A stretch of DNA of 64,000 nt, taken from the NCBI GenBank assembly GCA_905221615.1, contig CAJNDT010004890.1, forward strand, positions 1 through 64,000, read 5' to 3'. A model generated the notes under the pieces. It did no database searches, was not told the DNA's origin, and saw nothing but the letters and a program-made list of their open reading frames with translations. This DNA comes from Symbiodinium sp. CCMP2592. Lineage: Eukaryota; Sar; Dinophyceae; Suessiales; Symbiodiniaceae. The position numbers and the translations under genes are program-made. Shown piece by piece: positions 10,661 through 19,106 of this stretch (positions are counted from its first letter, which is position 1; each line of letters opens with the position of its first letter).

Positions 10661-11754
10661 ATGGGAAAAGCTGGAAAATGGGGACAGCAGTGGCCAGAAA
10701 AGTATGCAGAGCAGGCATATGGTTGGCAGGACTACTCCTCTTACTACACAGAGGCTCCTGCTCGGCAACCACGACGCCCCCGAGAACAACCGGGACCACG
10801 CTTCCCCCAGTACGACGCAATGGTGATCCGGGAACCCAAGACTGGCAAGCAGGAGCCACAGCCGAAGGAAGGCCAGCAGGCCGCGGGTGCTGGCGACTTC
10901 CTCCGTACAGTCCAGAAGCTGACCAACAACCTACGCCGAGCAGAATATCGCCTGAGGAAGTGTTCCGAAGAACAATCGCAGGTGAACGAGAAGTGGGAAT
11001 GTTTCCAGAAGGAGCTCAAGCAAAGCTTCATGAAGGAATGGTCGAGATACCGCGAGTACAGCACGAAGCTTCGAGGGCGACCAGGAGGATGCCAAACAGC
11101 ACCAGACGGAGGCCATCGAGGAGCTGTACAAGTTCCTCGCCAACCCGGCACAGTACAAGACCAGCCCGCCTCCAGAAGCCCCGCCAAAAGAAGCGATGGA
11201 GGAATGGGACCGTCTCATGCGAGGACCTGGCACAGACAGCGACGAAGGCCTCTCTGGCCTCCTCGCAGGGGCACTTGGAGGAGCTGGGGCAAGGGAGCAG
11301 TTGCTCGAGGTCCTGGATGCCCATCGTCGTGGACAAGCACGAGAAAGGGAACGCAGTCCGCCCCGCAGACCGACGGATGTGCCACAGATGACACCACCGG
11401 CACCGGCAGCCCGACCTCGTGCTCATCCTGTACTACCTGCAGATCCTGGTATGGCGAGCACGGACTCGGCTATGCGGCCCAAGGAGGAGCCCTACATGTC
11501 CTCGCCTGATGCCCTCACCAGGGCAGAAAGCTCGCAATGCCCACCCAAGGACCCCTCTCAAGGCCCAAGGAAGGCAGCCACTGTCGGCGCCCTCCTCTGC
11601 TTCCACATCCCTGGCGGCCAAGCTCGAAGCCAGCAGGGAGGCACTACGATCGGAGATCCAAGGTGCGGGAGAGGAGCAGATCGACAACGAGGAGATGATC
11701 ATCGGGAACCTTCGTGCGGCTGCAGGCCCACCGGAGCACATCGAGATCGACTAG
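10661..11754 (+). pseudogene. Retrotransposon ORF1, coiled-coil nucleic-acid-binding type, two frameshifts
   Basis: Starts at ATG 10661 (MGKAGKWGQQW...), with a Tyr/Trp-rich head, a Pro/Arg-rich stretch and then a Glu/Lys/Gln-rich helical segment (…LRRAEYRLRKCSEEQ…, …FQKELKQSFMKEW…) typical of a coiled coil. Near 11,070 the protein-like reading jumps to the next frame (…EDAKQHQTEAIEELYKF…). Near 11,600 it jumps again (…AAKLEASREALRSEI…) and ends at the stop at 11752-11754 after an acidic tail. This is inferred to be ORF1, which in LINEs binds element RNA and forms the ribonucleoprotein. No RRM or CCHC knuckle is visible. The shifts may be mutations, sequencing errors or programmed frameshifts; translating all three frames against related copies would decide. 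Confidence 0.55.
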
Positions 11755-14700
11755 CACCTGGCCGGCCACCAGAAGAGGTGGCGAATGCCAGCAAGGGCAT
11801 GAGGCAACAGTCTTCTATAGCGGTACACGGCCACCACAGCAGCGAAATCCTTGGTTTTGGTGAGCCAATACGACAAAGTTACCACGATGGGGAGTATGCC
11901 ATGGAGATGGAAGACCCCTTCTTTGCTGCGAGGCTTTTTCGGTTCGTCCTCAGGCAGCAGTATGAACATCCTTTCGGCCGCCAACACTCATGTGTGAGGC
12001 CCGTCAAGGTATCACGGACACAAGTTCCGCTGCTTCCTTCAATCCTTCGTCTAGGAGCCCCGCCTGGACCTTTGGCCACATCCTTTGAGAATGACCATTG
12101 GCGGGATATCTTGGACGTGCAGCAATGGGTCATGTCCTTGGGTTGGCAGGGCCTTCTTTCCCTTGTGGGATGGTGCGAACAATTTGGCGCATCCTTCTCC
12201 CTGCCCTTCTTCCTCATTGTCGCGGTTGTGGAGGTGACCATCTTGGGGTGTCATTTGGTATGGTCCCGCCCTTTCGCGGCGAGGCAAAAAGGAAAGGCTT
12301 TCCGGGCGAAGTGGGTCCACTTCGTCTTCCCTCTAGCAATGTGCACCAATGTGGTGCAGGCGGTCACCCCGGAGAGGCCGCATGGTCAAGTTTGGTGGCC
12401 GACTCGACTTCCTCCACCAACTGACCTTGAACTCTGGTGCAGTGGGCAGTTGACGGTCTCAGAGCAGCTGGCATTGGCTCTGCAGCGAGCTATTGCTGAG
12501 ACCCCTCTTGAGAGCCAGGCTCTTTGGCCAGACAATCTCAACGGAGGCAGGCCTCATCAGATGCCGCCACCGGCCCCCCCGAGGGACATTGCCCAGGAAG
12601 AGCTGGAGCCATGGCTCCTTGATGAAGAGGACGAAGACACCACCCACATCTCCTTCCGCCTCCTATCACCCCACTACGAGTCGGAGTCCATCGATATCTC
12701 GTTAACATTCCCGCTCGTTGCAGAGGATGTTCTCGACTTCCTCAGGGACACGGCCCGAGTTATTACTGCTCCATGGCTCACCGCTGCGGCTTTCACTCAA
12801 CCTCAGCTGAGCAATGACTATGGAAGTGTGGTTATACTGCCATGTTGGTTGAGGACGTCCCCCCAGACTGTCCTTGTCCTTGATGCGAGCGAAATTGGAC
12901 AAGGACAATTCGCCTTCTACCACAAAGGCAGCATCACCCGGGCCCATGTCCTTCGACAGCTAGAAACCATCCCGGACTACGAGATCGATGTCTTCGCTTT
13001 TGGCCGAGGAGCCCCGATGTCCGAGGATGAGACGGTTGAACCACCTCTCGCTGGCCTCCTGAAGGTGCTCCGGAGAGGAACGCCGGTCCAGTGGGCCTCA
13101 AACATCGAGCCCAGGCTTGTCCTGCGAGCCAATTGGGACCCGGATGCCCCGCACCCGAATCATTTGGAAGGGTCACACATCGCTTTCCAGACCGCCACGG
13201 ACCAGAAGCTCCACCGGGTTGCCCGCGATGACCTCTTCACCCCCCTCGCCGTCGCGAGCGAGATCTTCGACAGGGAGCAGCAGCAAATTTGGGTCCGAGC
13301 TCCTACGCACCGACCGGTTGGCCTCTACTGGAAGGGTCGGAGGGTGCACTCAGTCATAGCGGTTGTTGACGCCTTTGAGCACCCTCCCATCGACTCCTAC
13401 ATCGTGACCCTTGATCTGAGAGGCGTCGGCCTTTGGCCCATTTGGGTCGCACTACAGCAGGACTGCTTCTTTCCTGGTGATGTCATTGAGGCCTTGGACA
13501 TTCACTTCTGCCAGGGCTTCTCCCTGGTAGTCACAGGGGGGCGCAAAGGACGTACGCCTGGGCTCCTCTACATCCAGGATGGCGACCTTCTTGATGCCTC
13601 GCTGAGGCCCACAGCGGACATCACTCCCACCCAGCAGGAGGGTGAAGAGAGTGGCGATGACGATGACGAGCACTCCGGAGATGATGACTCGGAATCCACC
13701 CGGGATGTTCTACCCTCCTCAGACGAGCTACCAGAGGCACCCTTCCCGACGGGGCCTGGGCCTTTCGGCCCCCCACCGCCACAGCCGGTAAACCGAGAAC
13801 ATAGCCGCTCTCCAGGGAGGGGCAGACAAACCCCTGGCAGTCAACCCAGAGCCATCTCCCTCTTCGAGCACTTCCCAGCGAAGGAGGTTGAATGCTATAG
13901 TCTCTCTGCGAATACTATTGCACTTCCACAGGCTGACTTCAATCCCCTCGCGATCTACCGGCCATGGCCTCCGGCATGGTTGACATTCGAGGTCAATGGC
14001 TTGGAATTGCCCCAGTGCACTGTGAATGCTCTGCAGACCTTCTGGCCATGGACGTCCTTGCTTTCATCGAGCGGTACTGGCGCCCCCCCACACCTCCGGC
14101 TCTACACTGACGGCTCATGGTTGGAAAAGGAAGGTCTCGGAGGCTTTGCCGTTGTCATCGTTCTTGAAGTGCAGAACAAGCATGCCCTTTTCGGGGCGAT
14201 ATGCTCTCAGACGCACGGCAAAGCTGACTCTTTGTGGCCACAATCCGGCCCACCAGCTCTACGCAATGAGCAGTATGCCCTTGCCAGTGCCATGCTGTGG
14301 GTGTTCCAATCCACGCCGTGGATTCTTTTCTCCTCGGTCACCTTCTGCTTTGACTGCTTAGCAGCTGGCATGGCTGCTAGTGGTGAGTGGGCCCCTGACT
14401 GTGAGATGATGCAGCGTGTCCGACAACTCCAACTATGGCTGGCTCAGGTAGTCGGGGCACCAGTGGAGTACCAACATGTCAAAGCTCACAACAACCACCC
14501 GATGAACGAGCTAGCTGACTGCATCGCGAAGTCAGCAGCGGTTGGGCACCTCCAGGGATTTGCTCCGCCCGAAGAGGCTGTGGCCTTCATCCTTGAGAAT
14601 GACCTCTCGTGGGTCGCACCTGCCCTTGATCCAACCCAACGGCATGCACTACCTTTCCTGACTGGTGACAAACTGCAGTGGGAGCCGGAGGCCAGCTTCA

Positions 14701-17700
14701 AGCAATTTCGTCTTCAGCCTGACCAGCTTGTCCCCACCACGACTAAGCACATTGGCCTGCGGACCACGGCAACCACGGACTTTGACATGGTGGCAATCTC
14801 CTTGAACGTACAAGGTTTGCGGGACAAGTGCAGGTATCTCGAGGAGCAGTTCTCCGAGGAAGGATGTAACATCGCTTTCATGCAGGAAACCAAGCTGCCG
14901 GTTGGAGTATGCGCTTCGCGGGAATACCTGAGGCTGGCCACCGACTCCCAAAAGCACTGGGGCGTCGGAATCTGGGTGAGTCGGAGCCGTGGCCTCTTCA
15001 CGTCAGCAGGGAAGGCTGTACATGTCCAAGAACAGGACTTCTATGTTGTCAAAGAATCCCCGCGCCTGCTCGTGGTTGAGGTCTCCGTCGCCGGCCTCCG
15101 CTTCGTTCTCTTCGCGGCCCATTGTCCGCACTCTGGTCAAAGAGAAGCCGCTGCCGACTTCATCAAAGACCTCCACTCCACGCTTGCTCCCCTCCGCGGG
15201 GCGCATGTGATTCTTGGAGGGATCGACCTGAACGGCCGACCGCCGGCCTCCAGTGAGCTGGTCACCGGTGATCTTCTCATAGGGGACCCGGACGCCACTG
15301 GCTGTGAAGCGGCAGCAGCATTTCATGGTCTTGGCCTTTGGTTGCCAGCAACCTTCTCCCAGTTCCATCAGGGGGAGTCCCACACATACCGACACCCTCA
15401 AGGGCCCCTCCACCGCCTTGACTTTATTGTTCAAGGTGGTAAGTGTGTGGTACATCAAATTGAAAGTCGGGTCCTTTACAACCTTGATGTCGGAGGACCA
15501 TCTGATGATCACTGGGCGGTTCGAGCTGCTTTCACGGCCACCATCCCACAAGCGGGTGAGCAGACCCGCCTATGGAGGCCTAAGTACAACCTTGGAAAGT
15601 TGGCGACAAAGGAGGGGAAAGCAAAGGTCACAGCGGCTATGCGTGCCTACTGTCCGCCACCCTGGCACACCCACCCTGATGAACACTGTCTTCATTTCAC
15701 CTCCTATGTCCAGGGCATCCTCGACGAGCACTTCCTCAAACAGCCAGATGACCCACGAGCCGACTACATCCCGGAAAAGATATGGAGCCTACGGCAAGCG
15801 AAACTTGACCTTAAGCTCCGCACGAGAAGCAGGTCCAATCTGTGGAGCAGCCTCATCCACAGAGCCTTCCTCCAATGGCAGCAAGGCGTGGACATGGGAG
15901 TCGAAAAGCTCCTAAACAAGCAAGGCCTCCTCTACCAGTTGGCTTCGACTGCTATTGGGTATGCCACTTCACTGATCAAGAAGGGAATCCGCACTGCCAA
16001 GGCCGATTACCTAAGGAAATTTGCTGCTGAGGGTGGATCGCACCCTGCAGACATCCTTTGCCACCTCAGAAAGGCAGGCCTCGGGGGCTCTAAGATGAAG
16101 AAGCCTTCCCGCCAGCTCCCTCTGCTTCTTGACCCAACAGGGAAGCCGATCAAGACCAGGAGGGACCGCGATCTGCTTTGGCTCCAGCATTTTGGCAAAC
16201 AAGAGCTTGGGCAGGTTGAGACCGTGCACAATTTCCTCGAGAGGGAGCACTGCCCCATCCTCGTCGATCATGAGCTCCAATGGCAGGCCACTGATCTGCC
16301 GAGTCTGACTGAGATCGAGACGGTCATTCGGCTGGCGCCCAAAGGGCGCGCAACAGGGCTGGATGGGATTCCATCGGAGGTGCTGAAGGCTGCATCGGGC
16401 CCAATGTCGGCAGCTCTCCAGTCCCTCTTTACCAAAGCCTCACTGATGCTCTGCCAACCTATACAATGGAGAGGTGGAGTACTGTACGAGTGCTGGAAAC
16501 AGAGTGGCAAGAGATGCGACCCAGCCTCGCATCGAAGTTTGTTTGTGTCTTCAATCGTGGGAAAGTGCTTCCACAAATTGACAAGAAGGAAGATCCAAAG
16601 CCTCGTCAATGAAGGCCTACACGAATTTCACATGGGGGCAAGAAAGGGGCAGCCTGTCCTGTACCCGGCGGCATACATCCTCTCCTTCCTTCGGCGGGCC
16701 AGTTCAAGAGGGCACTCAGTCGGCATCCTCTTCCTGGACGCTGAGGCTGCATATTACAAGATCTGCCGAGAACTTGCCACTGGAGCTATCGAAAGTGATG
16801 CCGCCGTCGTCTCCATTCTTGAACGTTTCCGTGTCCCTCCAGAGGACCTCCACATGCTAATGCAGGAAGTTTCGGAAGGAGGGATGATGGCAGACCTTGG
16901 AGTTCCCCCAACGATCCGCCACATGGCCAAAGACCTCCATGCGAACACTTGGTTCGTATCCCCGCACGGGGACGGAAGCCTGCTCTCCCGCACGAGTGCG
17001 GGGAGCAGGCCTGGCGAAAGCTGGGCGGACGTCATCTTCAGCTTTGTTTTCGGACGAGTCCTGGCTCGGATCACGGAAGTGGCATGTGGAGAGCAGCTGC
17101 TCGACAACATCTGTGCCGACACCTCAGAAGGGCCTTTCGCGGCCCCTGGTGCGGGTGATGCGGCTTGTGCCAGTGACGCCACTTGGGCTGATGACAGCTC
17201 GTGGGCTGTGACCGACCGGTCTCCAATTCGGCTTATGGCTAAAGCAACGCGGCTCTGCTCGGTCGTTATCAGCCAATGCCAAAGCTACGGGCTTGTTCCG
17301 AATTTGAAACCCGGGAAAACGGCTTTGCTGCTCCGTCTTTCAGGCACAGGAGCCAGAAAGGCCCAGTACAGTTACTTCGAACACGGTCGGCGTACTGTAC
17401 GACTCCAAGATGTGGCCCTGGAGGTCCAGGTCGCCAACCACTACAAGCACCTCGGCGGCCTCGTAGAAGCCCATGGCTATGGAAGCTGCGAGGCCAAGCG
17501 CAGATTGGCTATTGCTACTACCGCTTTTGACAAGGGCAAGGACCTCATCTACCTCAACACCACGATCCCCCTCTCCGTGCGCTCCTCCATCTTTCAGGTT
17601 GCGGTGTCGTCTACGCTCCACAACCTCGCCTTGTGGACTCCGTCGGGACCAGATTGGGCGAAATTATGTGGAGGTTATGCACGTTTGGTGCGGAGGCTCC

Positions 17701-19106
17701 TGACGAAAGATGTCAATTCCGAGGCCCTTTTGCACATTCCCGCTGTCTTCGCGCACATTGCTACGGAGTGTCCACCACTCCACGTGGTGGCGACCAAGGC
17801 CCGTTTGTCATTGCTGGCCTCGATTGCCAGGACAGCCCCGGTCGCCCTATGGGCGGCACTACAGGAGGAGGAAAGCTGGCTGCAGACAATCCAGGCCGAC
17901 ATGTTGTGGCTTCGTCAGGGCAATGAAGAGCGGTGGCCGCTTCTTGGCCCAGCGCATTGGCTGGAATGGAGGAGTATCCTTTGCGACTCCACAGCTTGGT
18001 ACAAACGGCAAGTTGCTGCTAAAGCAAAAAGCGCCAGTGCTGCCTACTACAAGGAGCAGCGCCTTGCTCTGTCCCTCTGGGCCCTCTACAGGAAAGCCTG
18101 GGAGCGACTACCAGAGGCGCGTCTAGCCAGCACTCAGCACGTGTGTCGCCCCTGTGCAAAGACCTTCCGTTCCAAGGGGGCCCTTGGTGCCCACTTCCAG
18201 AAGACTCACGGTCGGTGTGCGAAGTACCGTTCAGTTGTGAGTGGCTCCATATGCCGCTCCTGTGGTGTCCAGTACTGGACGGTTGGACGGTTGGCCCGGC
18301 ACCTCCGCGACACGCCTACCTGCGTGGCGACTCTCCGTGCAGAAGGGGTGACTGTTGCGAAACTTGTGCCGGGCATCGGAAGCCGCCAGCGACGGAAAGC
18401 AGACCGGGAGGAATACCATCCTGCGCCACCGATGAAGGTGGCCCCATCGGCGCCACAGCAGGCTGGAGAGGATTGGGACACGGTCCAGAAGGCTGCCCAT
18501 TCTGCCCTCAGCCTAGCGCTCCAGGAAAAGGACCTGCCCACGGGTGCCGAAGAGGCGCTTTGCCTCATCCAGAAGGAGCTCGAGAAGTTCCCGCTCTACC
18601 CTGAGGAAGTCCAGGCGGTTGTCTTCGAGATATCGCAAGAGATTACCCTCGTCGAGTCGGAACTATTGCAGGAATGCTGGACGCCTTCGGTCAGCACAGC
18701 AATCAAACAGGCTATCGACACCTTCCTCAACACCGAGTGGGAAGTCGGGCCAAACATCGATGGGCCACGGATATTGCCCATCACCTTCGAGACGGCCTCT
18801 GGCGAGGCAGAAGGCCATGATTGGGCCTCCATTGTCAATCAGATCAACGACATGTACGGGACCCGGCACATTTCAGCTTTCACACTACCCCCTGATTGGG
18901 AAGCCGAATGGTCAAGGTGTAGTGCTGAAGTGAGCTCTTCGGCCGTGCTAGGACGTTTGTGGTGCTGGATTCCCAGGGTCCTACAAGAGGCTTGGACACA
19001 CCTCCTCAATGGAGGAGAAGTACAGCTCTCCGGCCCGCCAGACTTCTGGGATAGCCCACTCGCGGAGCCATTTCGAAGCTTCCGCTGCGACTTGCATTCT
19101 AATTAG
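11196..19106 (+). CDS. Retrotransposon ORF2: RNase H – AP endonuclease – reverse transcriptase – zinc fingers
   Basis: An open frame of 2,636 codons. The first about 190 codons overlap ORF1, so the real start is probably downstream (for example Met at 11,799). Residues about 345-420 include hydrophobic stretches, and about 810-860 are very acidic. RNase H at about 965-1110 shows the four acidic sites and the His: LYTDGSW, NEQYA, FCFDCLA and VKAHN...NELAD. The endonuclease/exonuclease/phosphatase fold at 1198-1440 shows SLNVQGL, QETK, GGIDLNG, RLDFIV and SDDHW. The reverse transcriptase at about 1700-2080 shows TGLDGIPSEVL, motif A FLDAEAAYY, motif B SRPGESWAD, catalytic WADD at about 1997-2000, NLKPGKT and HYKHLGG. 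Two fingers follow: CRPC...H...H at about 2317-2339, then CRSC...H...C. It would nick target DNA and copy element RNA onto it. Oddities are the RNase H before the endonuclease, WADD in place of YADD, and AEAAYY in place of the usual hydrophobic/acidic A motif. Confidence 0.93.
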   Translation: MEEWDRLMRGPGTDSDEGLSGLLAGALGGAGAREQLLEVLDAHRRGQARERERSPPRRPTDVPQMTPPAPAARPRAHPVLPADPGMASTDSAMRPKEEPYMSSPDALTRAESSQCPPKDPSQGPRKAATVGALLCFHIPGGQARSQQGGTTIGDPRCGRGADRQRGDDHREPSCGCRPTGAHRDRLAPGRPPEEVANASKGMRQQSSIAVHGHHSSEILGFGEPIRQSYHDGEYAMEMEDPFFAARLFRFVLRQQYEHPFGRQHSCVRPVKVSRTQVPLLPSILRLGAPPGPLATSFENDHWRDILDVQQWVMSLGWQGLLSLVGWCEQFGASFSLPFFLIVAVVEVTILGCHLVWSRPFAARQKGKAFRAKWVHFVFPLAMCTNVVQAVTPERPHGQVWWPTRLPPPTDLELWCSGQLTVSEQLALALQRAIAETPLESQALWPDNLNGGRPHQMPPPAPPRDIAQEELEPWLLDEEDEDTTHISFRLLSPHYESESIDISLTFPLVAEDVLDFLRDTARVITAPWLTAAAFTQPQLSNDYGSVVILPCWLRTSPQTVLVLDASEIGQGQFAFYHKGSITRAHVLRQLETIPDYEIDVFAFGRGAPMSEDETVEPPLAGLLKVLRRGTPVQWASNIEPRLVLRANWDPDAPHPNHLEGSHIAFQTATDQKLHRVARDDLFTPLAVASEIFDREQQQIWVRAPTHRPVGLYWKGRRVHSVIAVVDAFEHPPIDSYIVTLDLRGVGLWPIWVALQQDCFFPGDVIEALDIHFCQGFSLVVTGGRKGRTPGLLYIQDGDLLDASLRPTADITPTQQEGEESGDDDDEHSGDDDSESTRDVLPSSDELPEAPFPTGPGPFGPPPPQPVNREHSRSPGRGRQTPGSQPRAISLFEHFPAKEVECYSLSANTIALPQADFNPLAIYRPWPPAWLTFEVNGLELPQCTVNALQTFWPWTSLLSSSGTGAPPHLRLYTDGSWLEKEGLGGFAVVIVLEVQNKHALFGAICSQTHGKADSLWPQSGPPALRNEQYALASAMLWVFQSTPWILFSSVTFCFDCLAAGMAASGEWAPDCEMMQRVRQLQLWLAQVVGAPVEYQHVKAHNNHPMNELADCIAKSAAVGHLQGFAPPEEAVAFILENDLSWVAPALDPTQRHALPFLTGDKLQWEPEASFKQFRLQPDQLVPTTTKHIGLRTTATTDFDMVAISLNVQGLRDKCRYLEEQFSEEGCNIAFMQETKLPVGVCASREYLRLATDSQKHWGVGIWVSRSRGLFTSAGKAVHVQEQDFYVVKESPRLLVVEVSVAGLRFVLFAAHCPHSGQREAAADFIKDLHSTLAPLRGAHVILGGIDLNGRPPASSELVTGDLLIGDPDATGCEAAAAFHGLGLWLPATFSQFHQGESHTYRHPQGPLHRLDFIVQGGKCVVHQIESRVLYNLDVGGPSDDHWAVRAAFTATIPQAGEQTRLWRPKYNLGKLATKEGKAKVTAAMRAYCPPPWHTHPDEHCLHFTSYVQGILDEHFLKQPDDPRADYIPEKIWSLRQAKLDLKLRTRSRSNLWSSLIHRAFLQWQQGVDMGVEKLLNKQGLLYQLASTAIGYATSLIKKGIRTAKADYLRKFAAEGGSHPADILCHLRKAGLGGSKMKKPSRQLPLLLDPTGKPIKTRRDRDLLWLQHFGKQELGQVETVHNFLEREHCPILVDHELQWQATDLPSLTEIETVIRLAPKGRATGLDGIPSEVLKAASGPMSAALQSLFTKASLMLCQPIQWRGGVLYECWKQSGKRCDPASHRSLFVSSIVGKCFHKLTRRKIQSLVNEGLHEFHMGARKGQPVLYPAAYILSFLRRASSRGHSVGILFLDAEAAYYKICRELATGAIESDAAVVSILERFRVPPEDLHMLMQEVSEGGMMADLGVPPTIRHMAKDLHANTWFVSPHGDGSLLSRTSAGSRPGESWADVIFSFVFGRVLARITEVACGEQLLDNICADTSEGPFAAPGAGDAACASDATWADDSSWAVTDRSPIRLMAKATRLCSVVISQCQSYGLVPNLKPGKTALLLRLSGTGARKAQYSYFEHGRRTVRLQDVALEVQVANHYKHLGGLVEAHGYGSCEAKRRLAIATTAFDKGKDLIYLNTTIPLSVRSSIFQVAVSSTLHNLALWTPSGPDWAKLCGGYARLVRRLLTKDVNSEALLHIPAVFAHIATECPPLHVVATKARLSLLASIARTAPVALWAALQEEESWLQTIQADMLWLRQGNEERWPLLGPAHWLEWRSILCDSTAWYKRQVAAKAKSASAAYYKEQRLALSLWALYRKAWERLPEARLASTQHVCRPCAKTFRSKGALGAHFQKTHGRCAKYRSVVSGSICRSCGVQYWTVGRLARHLRDTPTCVATLRAEGVTVAKLVPGIGSRQRRKADREEYHPAPPMKVAPSAPQQAGEDWDTVQKAAHSALSLALQEKDLPTGAEEALCLIQKELEKFPLYPEEVQAVVFEISQEITLVESELLQECWTPSVSTAIKQAIDTFLNTEWEVGPNIDGPRILPITFETASGEAEGHDWASIVNQINDMYGTRHISAFTLPPDWEAEWSRCSAEVSSSAVLGRLWCWIPRVLQEAWTHLLNGGEVQLSGPPDFWDSPLAEPFRSFRCDLHSN

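Larger units (their letters stand above)
9992..19106 (+). mobile_element. Non-LTR (LINE-type) retrotransposon
   Basis: The span holds a coiled-coil ORF1 (10661-11754, frameshifted) followed by an uninterrupted ORF2 with RNase H, apurinic-type endonuclease, reverse transcriptase and zinc fingers. No long terminal repeats flank it and no integrase or aspartic protease is present, as expected for a target-primed LINE. I could not define the 5' end, a poly-A or other simple 3' tail, or a target-site duplication; the limits given are those of the open frames. The intact ORF2 suggests a relatively recent insertion, while the ORF1 frameshifts argue against present autonomy unless they are sequence errors. 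Confidence 0.92.

Noticed and set aside
15003-15551. Minus-strand 182-codon ORF opposite the endonuclease domain
   Set aside because: Shadow of the GC-rich retrotransposon ORF2, as are the other long antisense frames in 10,700-18,900.
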